Of a stretch of DNA of 64,000 bases, positions 8,478-16,404 are shown one piece after another. The stretch spans positions 1 through 64,000 of the forward strand of contig NZ_BHWB01000021.1 of the NCBI RefSeq assembly GCF_003865075.1, given 5' to 3'. Below the pieces are notes generated by a model. That model saw only the letters and a program-made list of their open reading frames with translations. It made no database searches and was not told the origin of the DNA. How positions within the stretch are numbered: the first letter of the stretch is position 1; each line of letters opens with the position of its first letter. The translations under genes were made by a program, and so were the position numbers. Source of the DNA: Bacteroides faecalis. GTDB taxonomy: Bacteria > Bacteroidota > Bacteroidia > Bacteroidales > Bacteroidaceae.

Positions 8478-9610
8478 TCTAAATGTCTATAATAATAAAG
8501 TGAATCGGATACAAGTTCCGGATGGAAAATATGAATGAGATCACGTAATACAATGTCCGGATACACTACTGCTGATTCCCAATAATCGTTTCCACCTGTC
8601 GGAGTAAGTCGTAGATTATTGTTATATACAGCCCTTTCTTCTACTGCTTTTGCATCTGCGAATTTAGAATTTATAATTTTCAATTCATCCAATGTAGAAA
8701 CAGAACCTACATTAATCCAGAAATCTGCTTTTTGTATAAGTCCGTATGCTGTTTCCAGTCCGATAGGAGAAGAAATATTGGAATTGTTCTCTTTATAGAT
8801 GTAGTCCGCACCCGCATCGGTAACCAGTTGTGCCATGTAACTTTGAGTTGAAGGCATAACCCAACTATCGTTCCAAGGTGTATTGAACATAACTGTTGGG
8901 CGCTGGGCTATTGAATCTGTAAGGGATTTGAGTGCATAATAGCGTTTGGGTATTTCCTGAAATACTTCGATACCTTTTTCCCGGCTGTCTGTTATTTCGG
9001 ATAGGGCAACAAGCCATTCAGCTTTTCCAAGTGGTGATTCTTCAAGGTATTCGCCAACATACATATAAGGGATAAATAGTTCTTTCAGTTTATCCGTTAC
9101 AGCTGTTTGTGCATCTCCAATACCGTATAAAAGGACGACATCCGGTTTTAATCCTAGTAATAATTCATAATTGATTTCTGCACCCATATCTTTAATTGAA
9201 TCTTTATGTGCCCGAATGTAAGGATTGGATATATAATCAATGCCGGATACTCCAATAATCCGGTCTGTTTGTCCCAATATATCAAACATGGCAATGTAAG
9301 ATGAGGCCATACAAACGATACGTTTGGCTCCGGCGGAAATTACAGGACCGGTAAATCCTGTAGGAGGACGTTCTCCATTACGGGAAATGAAATAATACAT
9401 TTCCACATCTTTAGCTCCTTGCCATGGGTTGGATACTTGTATCAAGGTACTTTGGATATTGTCCGCACCTAATATTTTGAATCCGGAAGCATATTGTGGA
9501 GTATATAATTCATGTTGGAATGCTTCCAAAGAGGTTTTGTTACTGGGTATGCAACTAGCCAGAAAAAATAGGCAGAGCATTGAGAAGTATGAAATAGAAT
9601 ATTTTGTCAT
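8474..9610 (-). CDS. btuF: cobalamin-binding periplasmic lipoprotein BtuF
   Basis: A 378-residue ABC substrate-binding protein of the FecB/BtuF class. The N-terminus has a lipoprotein signal ending LFFLASC, so the mature protein would be anchored to a membrane by its Cys. The two-lobe fold is indicated by GAKRIVCMASSYIAMFDILG near residue 90, ELLLGLKPDVVLLYG near 150, and the long linking helix around 200. It should receive cobalamin from BtuB and hand it to BtuC. It starts 42 bases after btuB and overlaps btuC by four. It is longer than enteric BtuF because of about 80 extra N-terminal residues. Confidence 0.88.
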   Translation of the reverse strand: MTKYSISYFSMLCLFFLASCIPSNKTSLEAFQHELYTPQYASGFKILGADNIQSTLIQVSNPWQGAKDVEMYYFISRNGERPPTGFTGPVISAGAKRIVCMASSYIAMFDILGQTDRIIGVSGIDYISNPYIRAHKDSIKDMGAEINYELLLGLKPDVVLLYGIGDAQTAVTDKLKELFIPYMYVGEYLEESPLGKAEWLVALSEITDSREKGIEVFQEIPKRYYALKSLTDSIAQRPTVMFNTPWNDSWVMPSTQSYMAQLVTDAGADYIYKENNSNISSPIGLETAYGLIQKADFWINVGSVSTLDELKIINSKFADAKAVEERAVYNNNLRLTPTGGNDYWESAVVYPDIVLRDLIHIFHPELVSDSLYYYRHLE

Positions 9611-9652
9611 ATTGTATGGGCTGATTCTATAATTATTATATTCTTTCCTATC

Positions 9653-11680
9653 TTATTTGTTCCATTGTGGATTGATACAGATTGTTAAACCATAATTCCT
9701 CCTTGGCATTGGACGACTTAATACTGATACATATTCTTCATTAAATAGATTGTAAACAGAGACCTTAACAGACACAGCAGTCTGTTTCCATCTGAATCTT
9801 TTTTCTAAAGAAATGTCGTTCATATAGTAAGGAATTAATTCATCTCGTCTGGTATACAGTTCATTACTCGAAGTGGTGTATCGTTTGCTATAATAATTAT
9901 ATTTATAGATCAGATAAAAATTTTTCCAACTTAATTGTCCCATAACAGCGGATGAATATTCGGGAATATAAACAAGTTGTTTCCCTACAGATACATCTTC
10001 GGTGCCAACCGGCTCTCCGTTGTTAATAGCTTTTGTATGATTCCAATTAGCATCCAGCCACAATGTCCAGTCACCTAATCGTAATGATGCTTTTCCTTTT
10101 AGTTCGATACCATAGCTATGCACTTGTTTTATATTACGGGGAGTCCAATATCCTTTAGGATGAACCACCCATAAAATCCAATTGTCAATGTATGAGTCGA
10201 AAGCGGTAAGCTCTCCTTTTAGCGAGAAACATTCATTCGATTTTAATGTAAATTCGAATCCGGTATCATATGTGAATCCTTTTTCTGGTAATAAGTCCGG
10301 ATTTCCTCCAGGTTGAAAATAAAGATCATTCAGAGTAGGGTAGCGGTAATTGCGAGCTATAGAAGCTTTAAACATTAATCCATAGCGTGGCCAAAGTGTT
10401 ACATCAAGAAAACCGGCTGGTATGAAAGGAGTGAATTTGTCATCGTAGAATGTCTCGCGTAAGTCAAAAGCCAACCCGACACGAGAGCAGGGACGATAAC
10501 GAACCGTAGCGAGTGTTGTCGCTTCCGGACGAGTCTCTTGATAACCTGGATGGTAAGCATTTACCTCTAGATTTTTACTATCCACATAATTGAATTTTCC
10601 ATCTATGTATCCACCTATCATCCATTTATCAGATGGAAGATATTCGGCATTTCCTGATACAAACCCCGAATAAATATAGCTACTTGCATCTTGCATTCTA
10701 CTCATTTGCTCTTCACCTATTTTTATATCATACGTATATAACATATGAGTATATGTATATCCCAATTTACTGGATATCTTTAATTTTTCTGAGGTTTTGT
10801 CCCAACCGCCTACTCCGCGAAAAGTCGTTTCTTTTTGGCGGGTTTTATAATCGTTGTCATTGCGCTGGTCGGTAGTAAGCATTGGAATACCACGATTGGA
10901 ATTCATAAACCACGCAGCAAGTGAAAATTTATTGCCATCTTTACGGTCATAGTAAAGCTCTTGTAATAAATGAAAGTCTTGGTACTGGCAATTTTTATTT
11001 TTGGTTTCTTCAAATTCCTTATTGTAACTGCCATCATCGTTTATTATTGCTTTTTCATAATTGGTGTATTTAAAATCATTTTTTGAGTGTGCCAAATAGA
11101 TGCGAGTAGAACTTTGCCATTTCTCTCCTGCATAACGGAAATGAAGAAAATCATCAAATGTTCGGTAACTGCTGATACCTTGTATGAATTTTAAATCATA
11201 TCCTTTAAATTTTTCCGGGCTTGTCCCTAATGTAATTGCACCTCCTAAACCACTACCGGATACATTCACCGAACTTGCGCCGTGCCACAAACTCATATCA
11301 TCAACAAAATATGACGGAATAAGTGAGAAGTCTACTTGTCCCATCATTGGAGAATTGATATTCATTCCGTTCCAGAGTACCTGTGTATGAGAAGGAGAGG
11401 TACCACGGAAAGAGGCAGTAGCCATAGTTCCTCTGCCATAACTCTTAATAAAAATAGAGGTATTTTGTGATAATATATCCGCTAAGCTGTTAGTGATGCT
11501 TTCGCGAAGGATAAGGGTGTCGAGTACGGTTTTTGTGGTTCCAATATCTTTAAATGGGCGTTTACCAATAATCGTTATTGTATCCAGACGTAGTTGCCAT
11601 GCCACTTTATTGTCCTGCCCCTGAATAGAGAAGATACAACAGAATAGAAGCACTATACTTATCTTTATTTTATCTTGCAT
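9653..11680 (-). CDS. btuB: TonB-dependent outer-membrane cobalamin receptor BtuB
   Basis: A 675-residue TonB-dependent receptor that carries corrinoids across the outer membrane. After a signal peptide the plug domain (about 30-150) starts with LDTITIIGKRP, a TonB-box-like start. It includes GTMATASFRGTSPSHTQVLW and the ILSQNTSIFIKSYGRG segment. A beta barrel follows and ends in an aromatic strand pattern near the C-terminus. It starts two bases after btuG stops. Pairing of a BtuB with a BtuG surface lipoprotein is the established Bacteroides arrangement for high-affinity B12 capture. Confidence 0.9.
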   Translation of the reverse strand: MQDKIKISIVLLFCCIFSIQGQDNKVAWQLRLDTITIIGKRPFKDIGTTKTVLDTLILRESITNSLADILSQNTSIFIKSYGRGTMATASFRGTSPSHTQVLWNGMNINSPMMGQVDFSLIPSYFVDDMSLWHGASSVNVSGSGLGGAITLGTSPEKFKGYDLKFIQGISSYRTFDDFLHFRYAGEKWQSSTRIYLAHSKNDFKYTNYEKAIINDDGSYNKEFEETKNKNCQYQDFHLLQELYYDRKDGNKFSLAAWFMNSNRGIPMLTTDQRNDNDYKTRQKETTFRGVGGWDKTSEKLKISSKLGYTYTHMLYTYDIKIGEEQMSRMQDASSYIYSGFVSGNAEYLPSDKWMIGGYIDGKFNYVDSKNLEVNAYHPGYQETRPEATTLATVRYRPCSRVGLAFDLRETFYDDKFTPFIPAGFLDVTLWPRYGLMFKASIARNYRYPTLNDLYFQPGGNPDLLPEKGFTYDTGFEFTLKSNECFSLKGELTAFDSYIDNWILWVVHPKGYWTPRNIKQVHSYGIELKGKASLRLGDWTLWLDANWNHTKAINNGEPVGTEDVSVGKQLVYIPEYSSAVMGQLSWKNFYLIYKYNYYSKRYTTSSNELYTRRDELIPYYMNDISLEKRFRWKQTAVSVKVSVYNLFNEEYVSVLSRPMPRRNYGLTICINPQWNK

Positions 11681-11682
11681 GT

Positions 11683-12756
11683 TTATTGATTGTTATATTG
11701 AAAGCAAAAGGCACCTGGTGTAATACCAACTTTGAATGTATCCACCGGTTCTCCTTTGGGAGTAAACCGATAGATAACTCCTGGCTGTTGGTAATCTATA
11801 GCATCTGCTACATACACTTCAGACGTGTTGGGATCTACTGTCAGCCCATAATAAATACTATTGTTTGCCGGTGCTTTTAGAAAAGGACGTACCGGAACCC
11901 GGGAATCAGTTACATCCATACGCCAGACATCCTCAGAAATGAAATATAGCGTATCTCGCTCACCGTTTAATACTACTTCTGATGCTCTTTTTTCTTTATT
12001 GAAACTATAAAATCTAGTAGCTTTTTGTGAAGCGGCGTCTATTTTATAAAGAGTAGGTTCCTCGTAACCATAAGGACTACCTTCATAACCACCATCGGTT
12101 ATTGTCCATATTTGTCCGTATTTATCGAGGACGAGTGATGTAGGCTGTATGCCTACGGTGATTTCGTTTACCACTTGGTCTGTTTCAGTATCTATCACCA
12201 GTATTTTGTTATCGTAAGACCAACAGTTTGTGAATACACATTTTCCGTATTGTACCATTTGTTCTGTGGATTGATGCCCTTTTGTTTCGATAGTTCCTGT
12301 CTTTTGTAATGTTTGAGGATTGAATATGGTAATTGCTGAAGCGTATAGATCCGTAATGTATGCTTTTGTATCACTCACAAAATGTATGTAACGAGGAGAA
12401 GTTAAATTTGTAATACCGCCTAATATCTCAAAAGTTTGCAGGTCTATTACGTATATGACTCCGGAATTATTGACTACTACATAACCTTTGCCGTCGTGTA
12501 CGGTCATTGATTGCGCTACATCACCCAATTTTCTCCCATTTGCACGAAAGAAAACATCATTTTCTATCTTTTGGGTTTCGGGATTATAATAGGAAAGGCT
12601 GGCATTACCATATTGAAAATTCCCTTCATTGGTAATAAATAATCCGTTGCCGGAAATTTCGAAAGGCTTTTTATCAAATGGATCATAGTCCATGCACGAT
12701 GCTACGGCAAAGAATAAAAGAAGGATGGGAATAATGAACTGAGTCTTTTGCTTCAT
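11683..12756 (-). CDS. btuG: BtuG-like surface cobalamin-binding beta-propeller lipoprotein
   Basis: A 357-residue lipoprotein (signal ending FAVASC, Cys 21) followed by repeated propeller blades. Examples are GKGYVVVNNSGVIYVIDLQT, TKAYITDLYASAITIFNPQT and YGQIWTITDGG, the YncE/DUF5074-type pattern. In gut Bacteroides, BtuG proteins of this fold sit on the cell surface, cap BtuB and bind B12 very tightly. Here it is the first gene after a cobalamin riboswitch and lies two bases before btuB, matching that role. The identification rests on fold, lipobox and context rather than on known ligand residues. Confidence 0.87.
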   Translation of the reverse strand: MKQKTQFIIPILLLFFAVASCMDYDPFDKKPFEISGNGLFITNEGNFQYGNASLSYYNPETQKIENDVFFRANGRKLGDVAQSMTVHDGKGYVVVNNSGVIYVIDLQTFEILGGITNLTSPRYIHFVSDTKAYITDLYASAITIFNPQTLQKTGTIETKGHQSTEQMVQYGKCVFTNCWSYDNKILVIDTETDQVVNEITVGIQPTSLVLDKYGQIWTITDGGYEGSPYGYEEPTLYKIDAASQKATRFYSFNKEKRASEVVLNGERDTLYFISEDVWRMDVTDSRVPVRPFLKAPANNSIYYGLTVDPNTSEVYVADAIDYQQPGVIYRFTPKGEPVDTFKVGITPGAFCFQYNNQ

Positions 12757-12957
12757 AATCTGTTGTTTACCAAAATCTATGTATCATAGACACATTTATT
12801 CTTCGGAATTATTAACCAAAGTAATAATTGAATTTACAGTGAACGGCAAACTAAGATAAATGTCAATAGAAAAAGCCTTTCTGTCACAAAATGTATGTGA
12901 GAAAAAGGATTAATGACCTACTTCCTGAATGCCGCAGGAGTAAAATACAAACGAAAG

Positions 12958-13145
12958 AGGCAGGTCTTCTGACTTATTCCCTTATTCGGTAGCGCCTTCC
13001 CAGAGAAGATTTCCAGTGGCAATTTGCTCCAAATTGCATGATTTTGTAATCCATGCGAGAAAATACAGCAGCGGCTACTGTTACCGATTATCACGGTATT
13101 CCCTTTTGTCTCTTTCAGAGAACCACTTTCGTGGGTGCAAAGATA
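12958..13145 (-). promoter_or_regulatory. cobalamin riboswitch and promoter of the btuGBFCD operon
   Basis: The minus strand carries AAAGGGAATACCGTGATAAT near 13100, then GTAACAGTAGCCGCTGCTGT, the B12 box GCCACTGG near 13020, GGGAAGGCGC near 13000, and AGAAGACCTGCC ending near 12958. A -7 box (TATCTTTG) spans 13145-13138, so transcription would start just before the aptamer. About 200 bases of leader separate it from btuG. Cobalamin binding should switch the uptake operon off. Confidence 0.93.
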
Positions 13146-13183
13146 GTCATCTTTTCTTAGATGATTATCTTTTTAATGAGGTA

Positions 13184-13217
13184 AAGTAAGGAAGATCAAT
13201 GATGTTCTTCCTTACTT
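13184..13217 (-). terminator. 12-bp perfect hairpin after the BtuH-like gene
   Basis: Arms AAGTAAGGAAGA (13184-13195) and TCTTCCTTACTT (13206-13217) pair perfectly. On the minus strand the hairpin follows the stop of the DUF4465 gene at 13256 and precedes the btu operon promoter, separating the two units. Confidence 0.65.
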
Positions 13218-13255
13218 AAGATATTGAATAGATTTTAAAGAATCTCTTTCTTGCA

Positions 13256-14305
13256 TTATAATGCGACAGCTATATCATCTATACAAAAATAGGCAGGAGT
13301 ATTCATTCCATAATCTCCGGTATCGGAACTATTCATAGAGAATTGGATTTTGTGTACTTTACCCAATGATGATAGATCTACACGTTTCCATTCGGTTAGC
13401 ACACCTCCTGCATCTGACTTGCGAAAATCAGCTAGATAAGTCTCTACTTCACTTGTCTTCTCACCGGCTGCATTAAATCCTTGAATTGTTATTTTGAGCC
13501 AATCATTATCTTCAAAGGAAAACTTTTTAGCTGTATTATCACCTTGCAACATCGAAAGTGCAGCATAACTACTGTTGGCTATGTATAAATGGTCAATGAT
13601 GTATTCTGCATTGTCGTCTATAAAATCTATAGAAGTTGCTTCTTCTCCTGAAAAGGAACTGTAATAAGCGACAGCAAATGTTTTAGAATGGTTATGTCCA
13701 CCGTTTTTCTGGTTATGGTCGCCATAGTAAACACTACATTGATTGGTGTATAGCTTTGTTTCTTTGTCATTCCATTGAGAGATTGCAATACCTCCATTAT
13801 AGAATTCGTTACTGGTATGGAAAAATAAACCGGATTCCAGATCGTCGTATCCTCCATAAAGGTATTCGCCTGTATAATTCGAATACAGATTTTCTCCGTA
13901 AGAAGTCGGGCCTGCCAGATAACTCTCATCTGCATTTTCAAAAGTTACATAATGGAATACCTTTACTTCGAAAGAAGCATTCAAAGTCGATTGATCATCT
14001 CCGGTAGCAACGATTTCGATTTTTCCACTTTTTAAAATATTAGCAGTTCCCTTTTGAGGAGCAACCACTGTCAGGATACCATCTTTGAGAGAAGTGTTCC
14101 ATCCTTCAGGTTGTTTGACGGCAGTTGAACTCACATTTTGCAATTTAACTTCAAAAGTTCTACTTTCTGCATAATTGAAGTCTTCGATAGGTGCAGCAGT
14201 AATCTTTAAAGAAGATTTTCCTTCGGTGATTGAATCATCATCCGAACAAGCAGCCAACAGGCATACTGTAACTAAAAAGAGAAGATACTTTTTCATACGT
14301 TTCAT
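13256..14305 (-). CDS. BtuH-like DUF4465 lipoprotein, riboswitch controlled
   Basis: A 349-residue lipoprotein with a signal ending LLAACSDDD, an acidic export-type tail after the Cys. Residues about 30-120 look like an Ig-like region. From about 125, FENADESYLAGPTSYGENLY begins a DUF4465-like domain containing GGIAISQWND, YFCIDDIAV and jelly-roll-like strands. Proteins of this kind in gut Bacteroides B12 loci have been described as surface cobalamin-binding proteins (BtuH). The gene has its own cobalamin riboswitch and sits beside the btu operon, which supports the role. An ATG nine bases downstream (MKKYLL) is an equally good start. That it binds corrinoid is inferred from family and context. 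Confidence 0.75.
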   Translation of the reverse strand: MKRMKKYLLFLVTVCLLAACSDDDSITEGKSSLKITAAPIEDFNYAESRTFEVKLQNVSSTAVKQPEGWNTSLKDGILTVVAPQKGTANILKSGKIEIVATGDDQSTLNASFEVKVFHYVTFENADESYLAGPTSYGENLYSNYTGEYLYGGYDDLESGLFFHTSNEFYNGGIAISQWNDKETKLYTNQCSVYYGDHNQKNGGHNHSKTFAVAYYSSFSGEEATSIDFIDDNAEYIIDHLYIANSSYAALSMLQGDNTAKKFSFEDNDWLKITIQGFNAAGEKTSEVETYLADFRKSDAGGVLTEWKRVDLSSLGKVHKIQFSMNSSDTGDYGMNTPAYFCIDDIAVAL

Positions 14306-14457
14306 ATATAGTTAATAAATTATTGTCTCGCAAAAGAAAGCAAACAAAAGCTGCGTCAGACAATATTGTTTTTATATGATAGATGAAATGCTATCTGATA
14401 TGAAGACAATGATCATCGGTGCTCTCGTTGCTCGCAAGAGTTATTCCTTTTTTGTAT

Positions 14458-14657
14458 AGGTAGGTCTTCTGACTCATTTCTTAATAGATATGCCTTCCCA
14501 ATCTTGTTAAGACCAGTGGCTTTTTGTCTCTATATATTCCCCTATTAATAGGAGAAATGAAATTTACAGCAGCGAGAACTGTTGCCGGTTTACACGGCAT
14601 TCCCTTTTAATCTTTCCATAGGTATCTATCGGAAAGAACCTTAACGGCACAAAGGTA
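14458..14657 (-). promoter_or_regulatory. third cobalamin riboswitch, upstream of the BtuH-like gene
   Basis: Minus-strand blocks in order: AAAGGGAATGCCGTGTAAAC near 14605, CGGCAACAGTTCTCGCTGCT near 14590, GCCACTGGTC near 14520, GGGAAGGCATATC near 14500, and AGAAGACCTACC ending near 14461. TACCTTTG at 14657-14650 is the likely -7 box. The start of the DUF4465 gene is at 14305, so the leader after the aptamer is about 150 bases. Confidence 0.9.
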
Positions 14658-14915
14658 GTGTTTTTTTTGAGAATTGGAAAAGAAGTGTAATGTTAAATGT
14701 TAGAAGTAAGTAGTTCATATAGAAAAGTTGGAGGTATTTAATCAGGGAGTGTAAGTATAACATTGTGTATGAATATAGTTAGTGCTTAAATCAAATAGAT
14801 ATTTTGCCTTTTTTACAGACTTTTTCTCTTGAATCACTTTATATTGTGTACTTTTACCGCCTTAAAACTTAAAATCACATTTTAGGTTATTTCAGATTAA
14901 TGTGGTGTGGAAAAA
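14658..14915. other. divergent intergenic region before cobQ
   Basis: AT-rich DNA between the minus-strand riboswitch promoter and the plus-strand cobQ. No second riboswitch, clear -7 box or strong hairpin is seen for cobQ. Confidence 0.4.
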
Positions 14916-16403
14916 ATGAATAAGAATAGACTTAACTCCTTTATGCTTGCCGGTACAGGAAGTGATGTAGGCAAAAGTGTTTTAGCTACGGCTTTTTGTC
15001 GTATACTAAAGCAGGATGGTTATACACCTGCCCCTTTTAAAGCACAAAATATGGCACTGAATTCTTATGCTACGCCAGAAGGTTTGGAGATTGGACGGGC
15101 ACAAGCCGTTCAAGCGGAAGCAGCGGGAGTACCTTGTCACTCTGACATGAATCCACTATTACTGAAACCTAGTACAGAACAGACTGCCCAAGTGATACTA
15201 TGTGGGAAACCGATTGGCGACCGTAGTGCATATGAATTCTTTCAGAAAGAAAATCGTAAAGAACTTCGGAAAGTGGTAAATGCTGCTTATGATAGATTGG
15301 CCAACCAATTTAATCCTATTGTAATGGAGGGGGCCGGAAGTATTTCTGAAATTAATCTCCGGGATTGTGATTTGGTTAATATGCCAATGGCGAAACATGC
15401 CGGTGCTGATGTATTTCTTGTTGCGGATATTGATCGAGGTGGTGTTTTTGCCAGTGTATATGGCTCTGTCTTGTTGCAGACACCGGAAGAACGTTCACTC
15501 ATTAAAGGGATTATAATCAATAAGTTTAGGGGAGATATCCGTCTGTTTGAACCCGGAGTCAAGATGCTGGAAGAACTTTGTGGAATCCCTGTATTGGGAG
15601 TCATTCCTTATTTCAGAGGAATTTATATAGAAGAAGAGGACTCTGTAATGCTTGAATATAAGAATCGGGAAGCTATGATCGGCAAGATAAATGTAGCCGT
15701 AGTATTGTTAAGACATCTTTCTAATTTTACTGACTTTAATATATTGGAAAGGGATGAACGGGTGCATTTGTACTACACCAACAATGTGGATGATATAGAG
15801 AAGGCCGATATTGTTTTACTACCGGGAAGTAAAAATACGCTGGATGATCTTTATGAACTTCGCCGTAATGGAGTGGCACAAGCCATTCTTAACGCTCATC
15901 AGAGAGGAGCAACAGTCATGGGAATTTGTGGAGGCTATCAAATGATGGGACTGGAAGTTCGGGATCCGCAAGGAGTAGAAGGGGATTTCAACTGTTTGCC
16001 CGGTTTAGGATTGCTTCCTGTGATTACCAGTATGCAAGGGGATAAAGTAACTCGGCAAGTGAACTTTACTTTTGACGGAACAGAAACAATTTGCAAAGGA
16101 TATGAAATTCATATGGGAAGGACAGTACTTGCCGAAGGAACTATTGCTTCTCCTTTAAATCAATTGACGGACGGACGGGAAGACGGTTATCGAAACGGTC
16201 GTAAATGTTTGGGGACATATATCCATGGAATATTGGATAATCAATCATTTATCGATTTCTTGCTCGAACCTTATACTGATAAATTGGAACAGCATGTATT
16301 TGATTATACAGCATATAAAGAAGAACAATATGATAAGTTGGCAGCTCATGTGAGAGAACACATTGATATGTCATTGTTATATAAGATTTTGAAACACAAC
16401 TAA
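14916..16403 (+). CDS. cobQ: cobyric acid synthase CobQ
   Basis: A protein of about 495 residues that amidates adenosylcobyrinic acid a,c-diamide at four side chains using glutamine and ATP. The N-terminal synthetase domain has the P-loop-like GTGSDVGKSVL, then FKAQNMALNSYATPEG, EGAGSISEINLRDCDLVNM and ADIDRGGVFASVYG. The C-terminal glutaminase-type domain has GICGGYQMMG with the catalytic Cys and the late YIHGILDN His. The frame also offers a GTG at 14907; the ATG at 14916 is preferred. It heads a unit with the next gene one base away, and would serve corrinoid salvage or the late part of B12 synthesis. Confidence 0.94.
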   Translation: MNKNRLNSFMLAGTGSDVGKSVLATAFCRILKQDGYTPAPFKAQNMALNSYATPEGLEIGRAQAVQAEAAGVPCHSDMNPLLLKPSTEQTAQVILCGKPIGDRSAYEFFQKENRKELRKVVNAAYDRLANQFNPIVMEGAGSISEINLRDCDLVNMPMAKHAGADVFLVADIDRGGVFASVYGSVLLQTPEERSLIKGIIINKFRGDIRLFEPGVKMLEELCGIPVLGVIPYFRGIYIEEEDSVMLEYKNREAMIGKINVAVVLLRHLSNFTDFNILERDERVHLYYTNNVDDIEKADIVLLPGSKNTLDDLYELRRNGVAQAILNAHQRGATVMGICGGYQMMGLEVRDPQGVEGDFNCLPGLGLLPVITSMQGDKVTRQVNFTFDGTETICKGYEIHMGRTVLAEGTIASPLNQLTDGREDGYRNGRKCLGTYIHGILDNQSFIDFLLEPYTDKLEQHVFDYTAYKEEQYDKLAAHVREHIDMSLLYKILKHN

Positions 16404-16404
16404 C

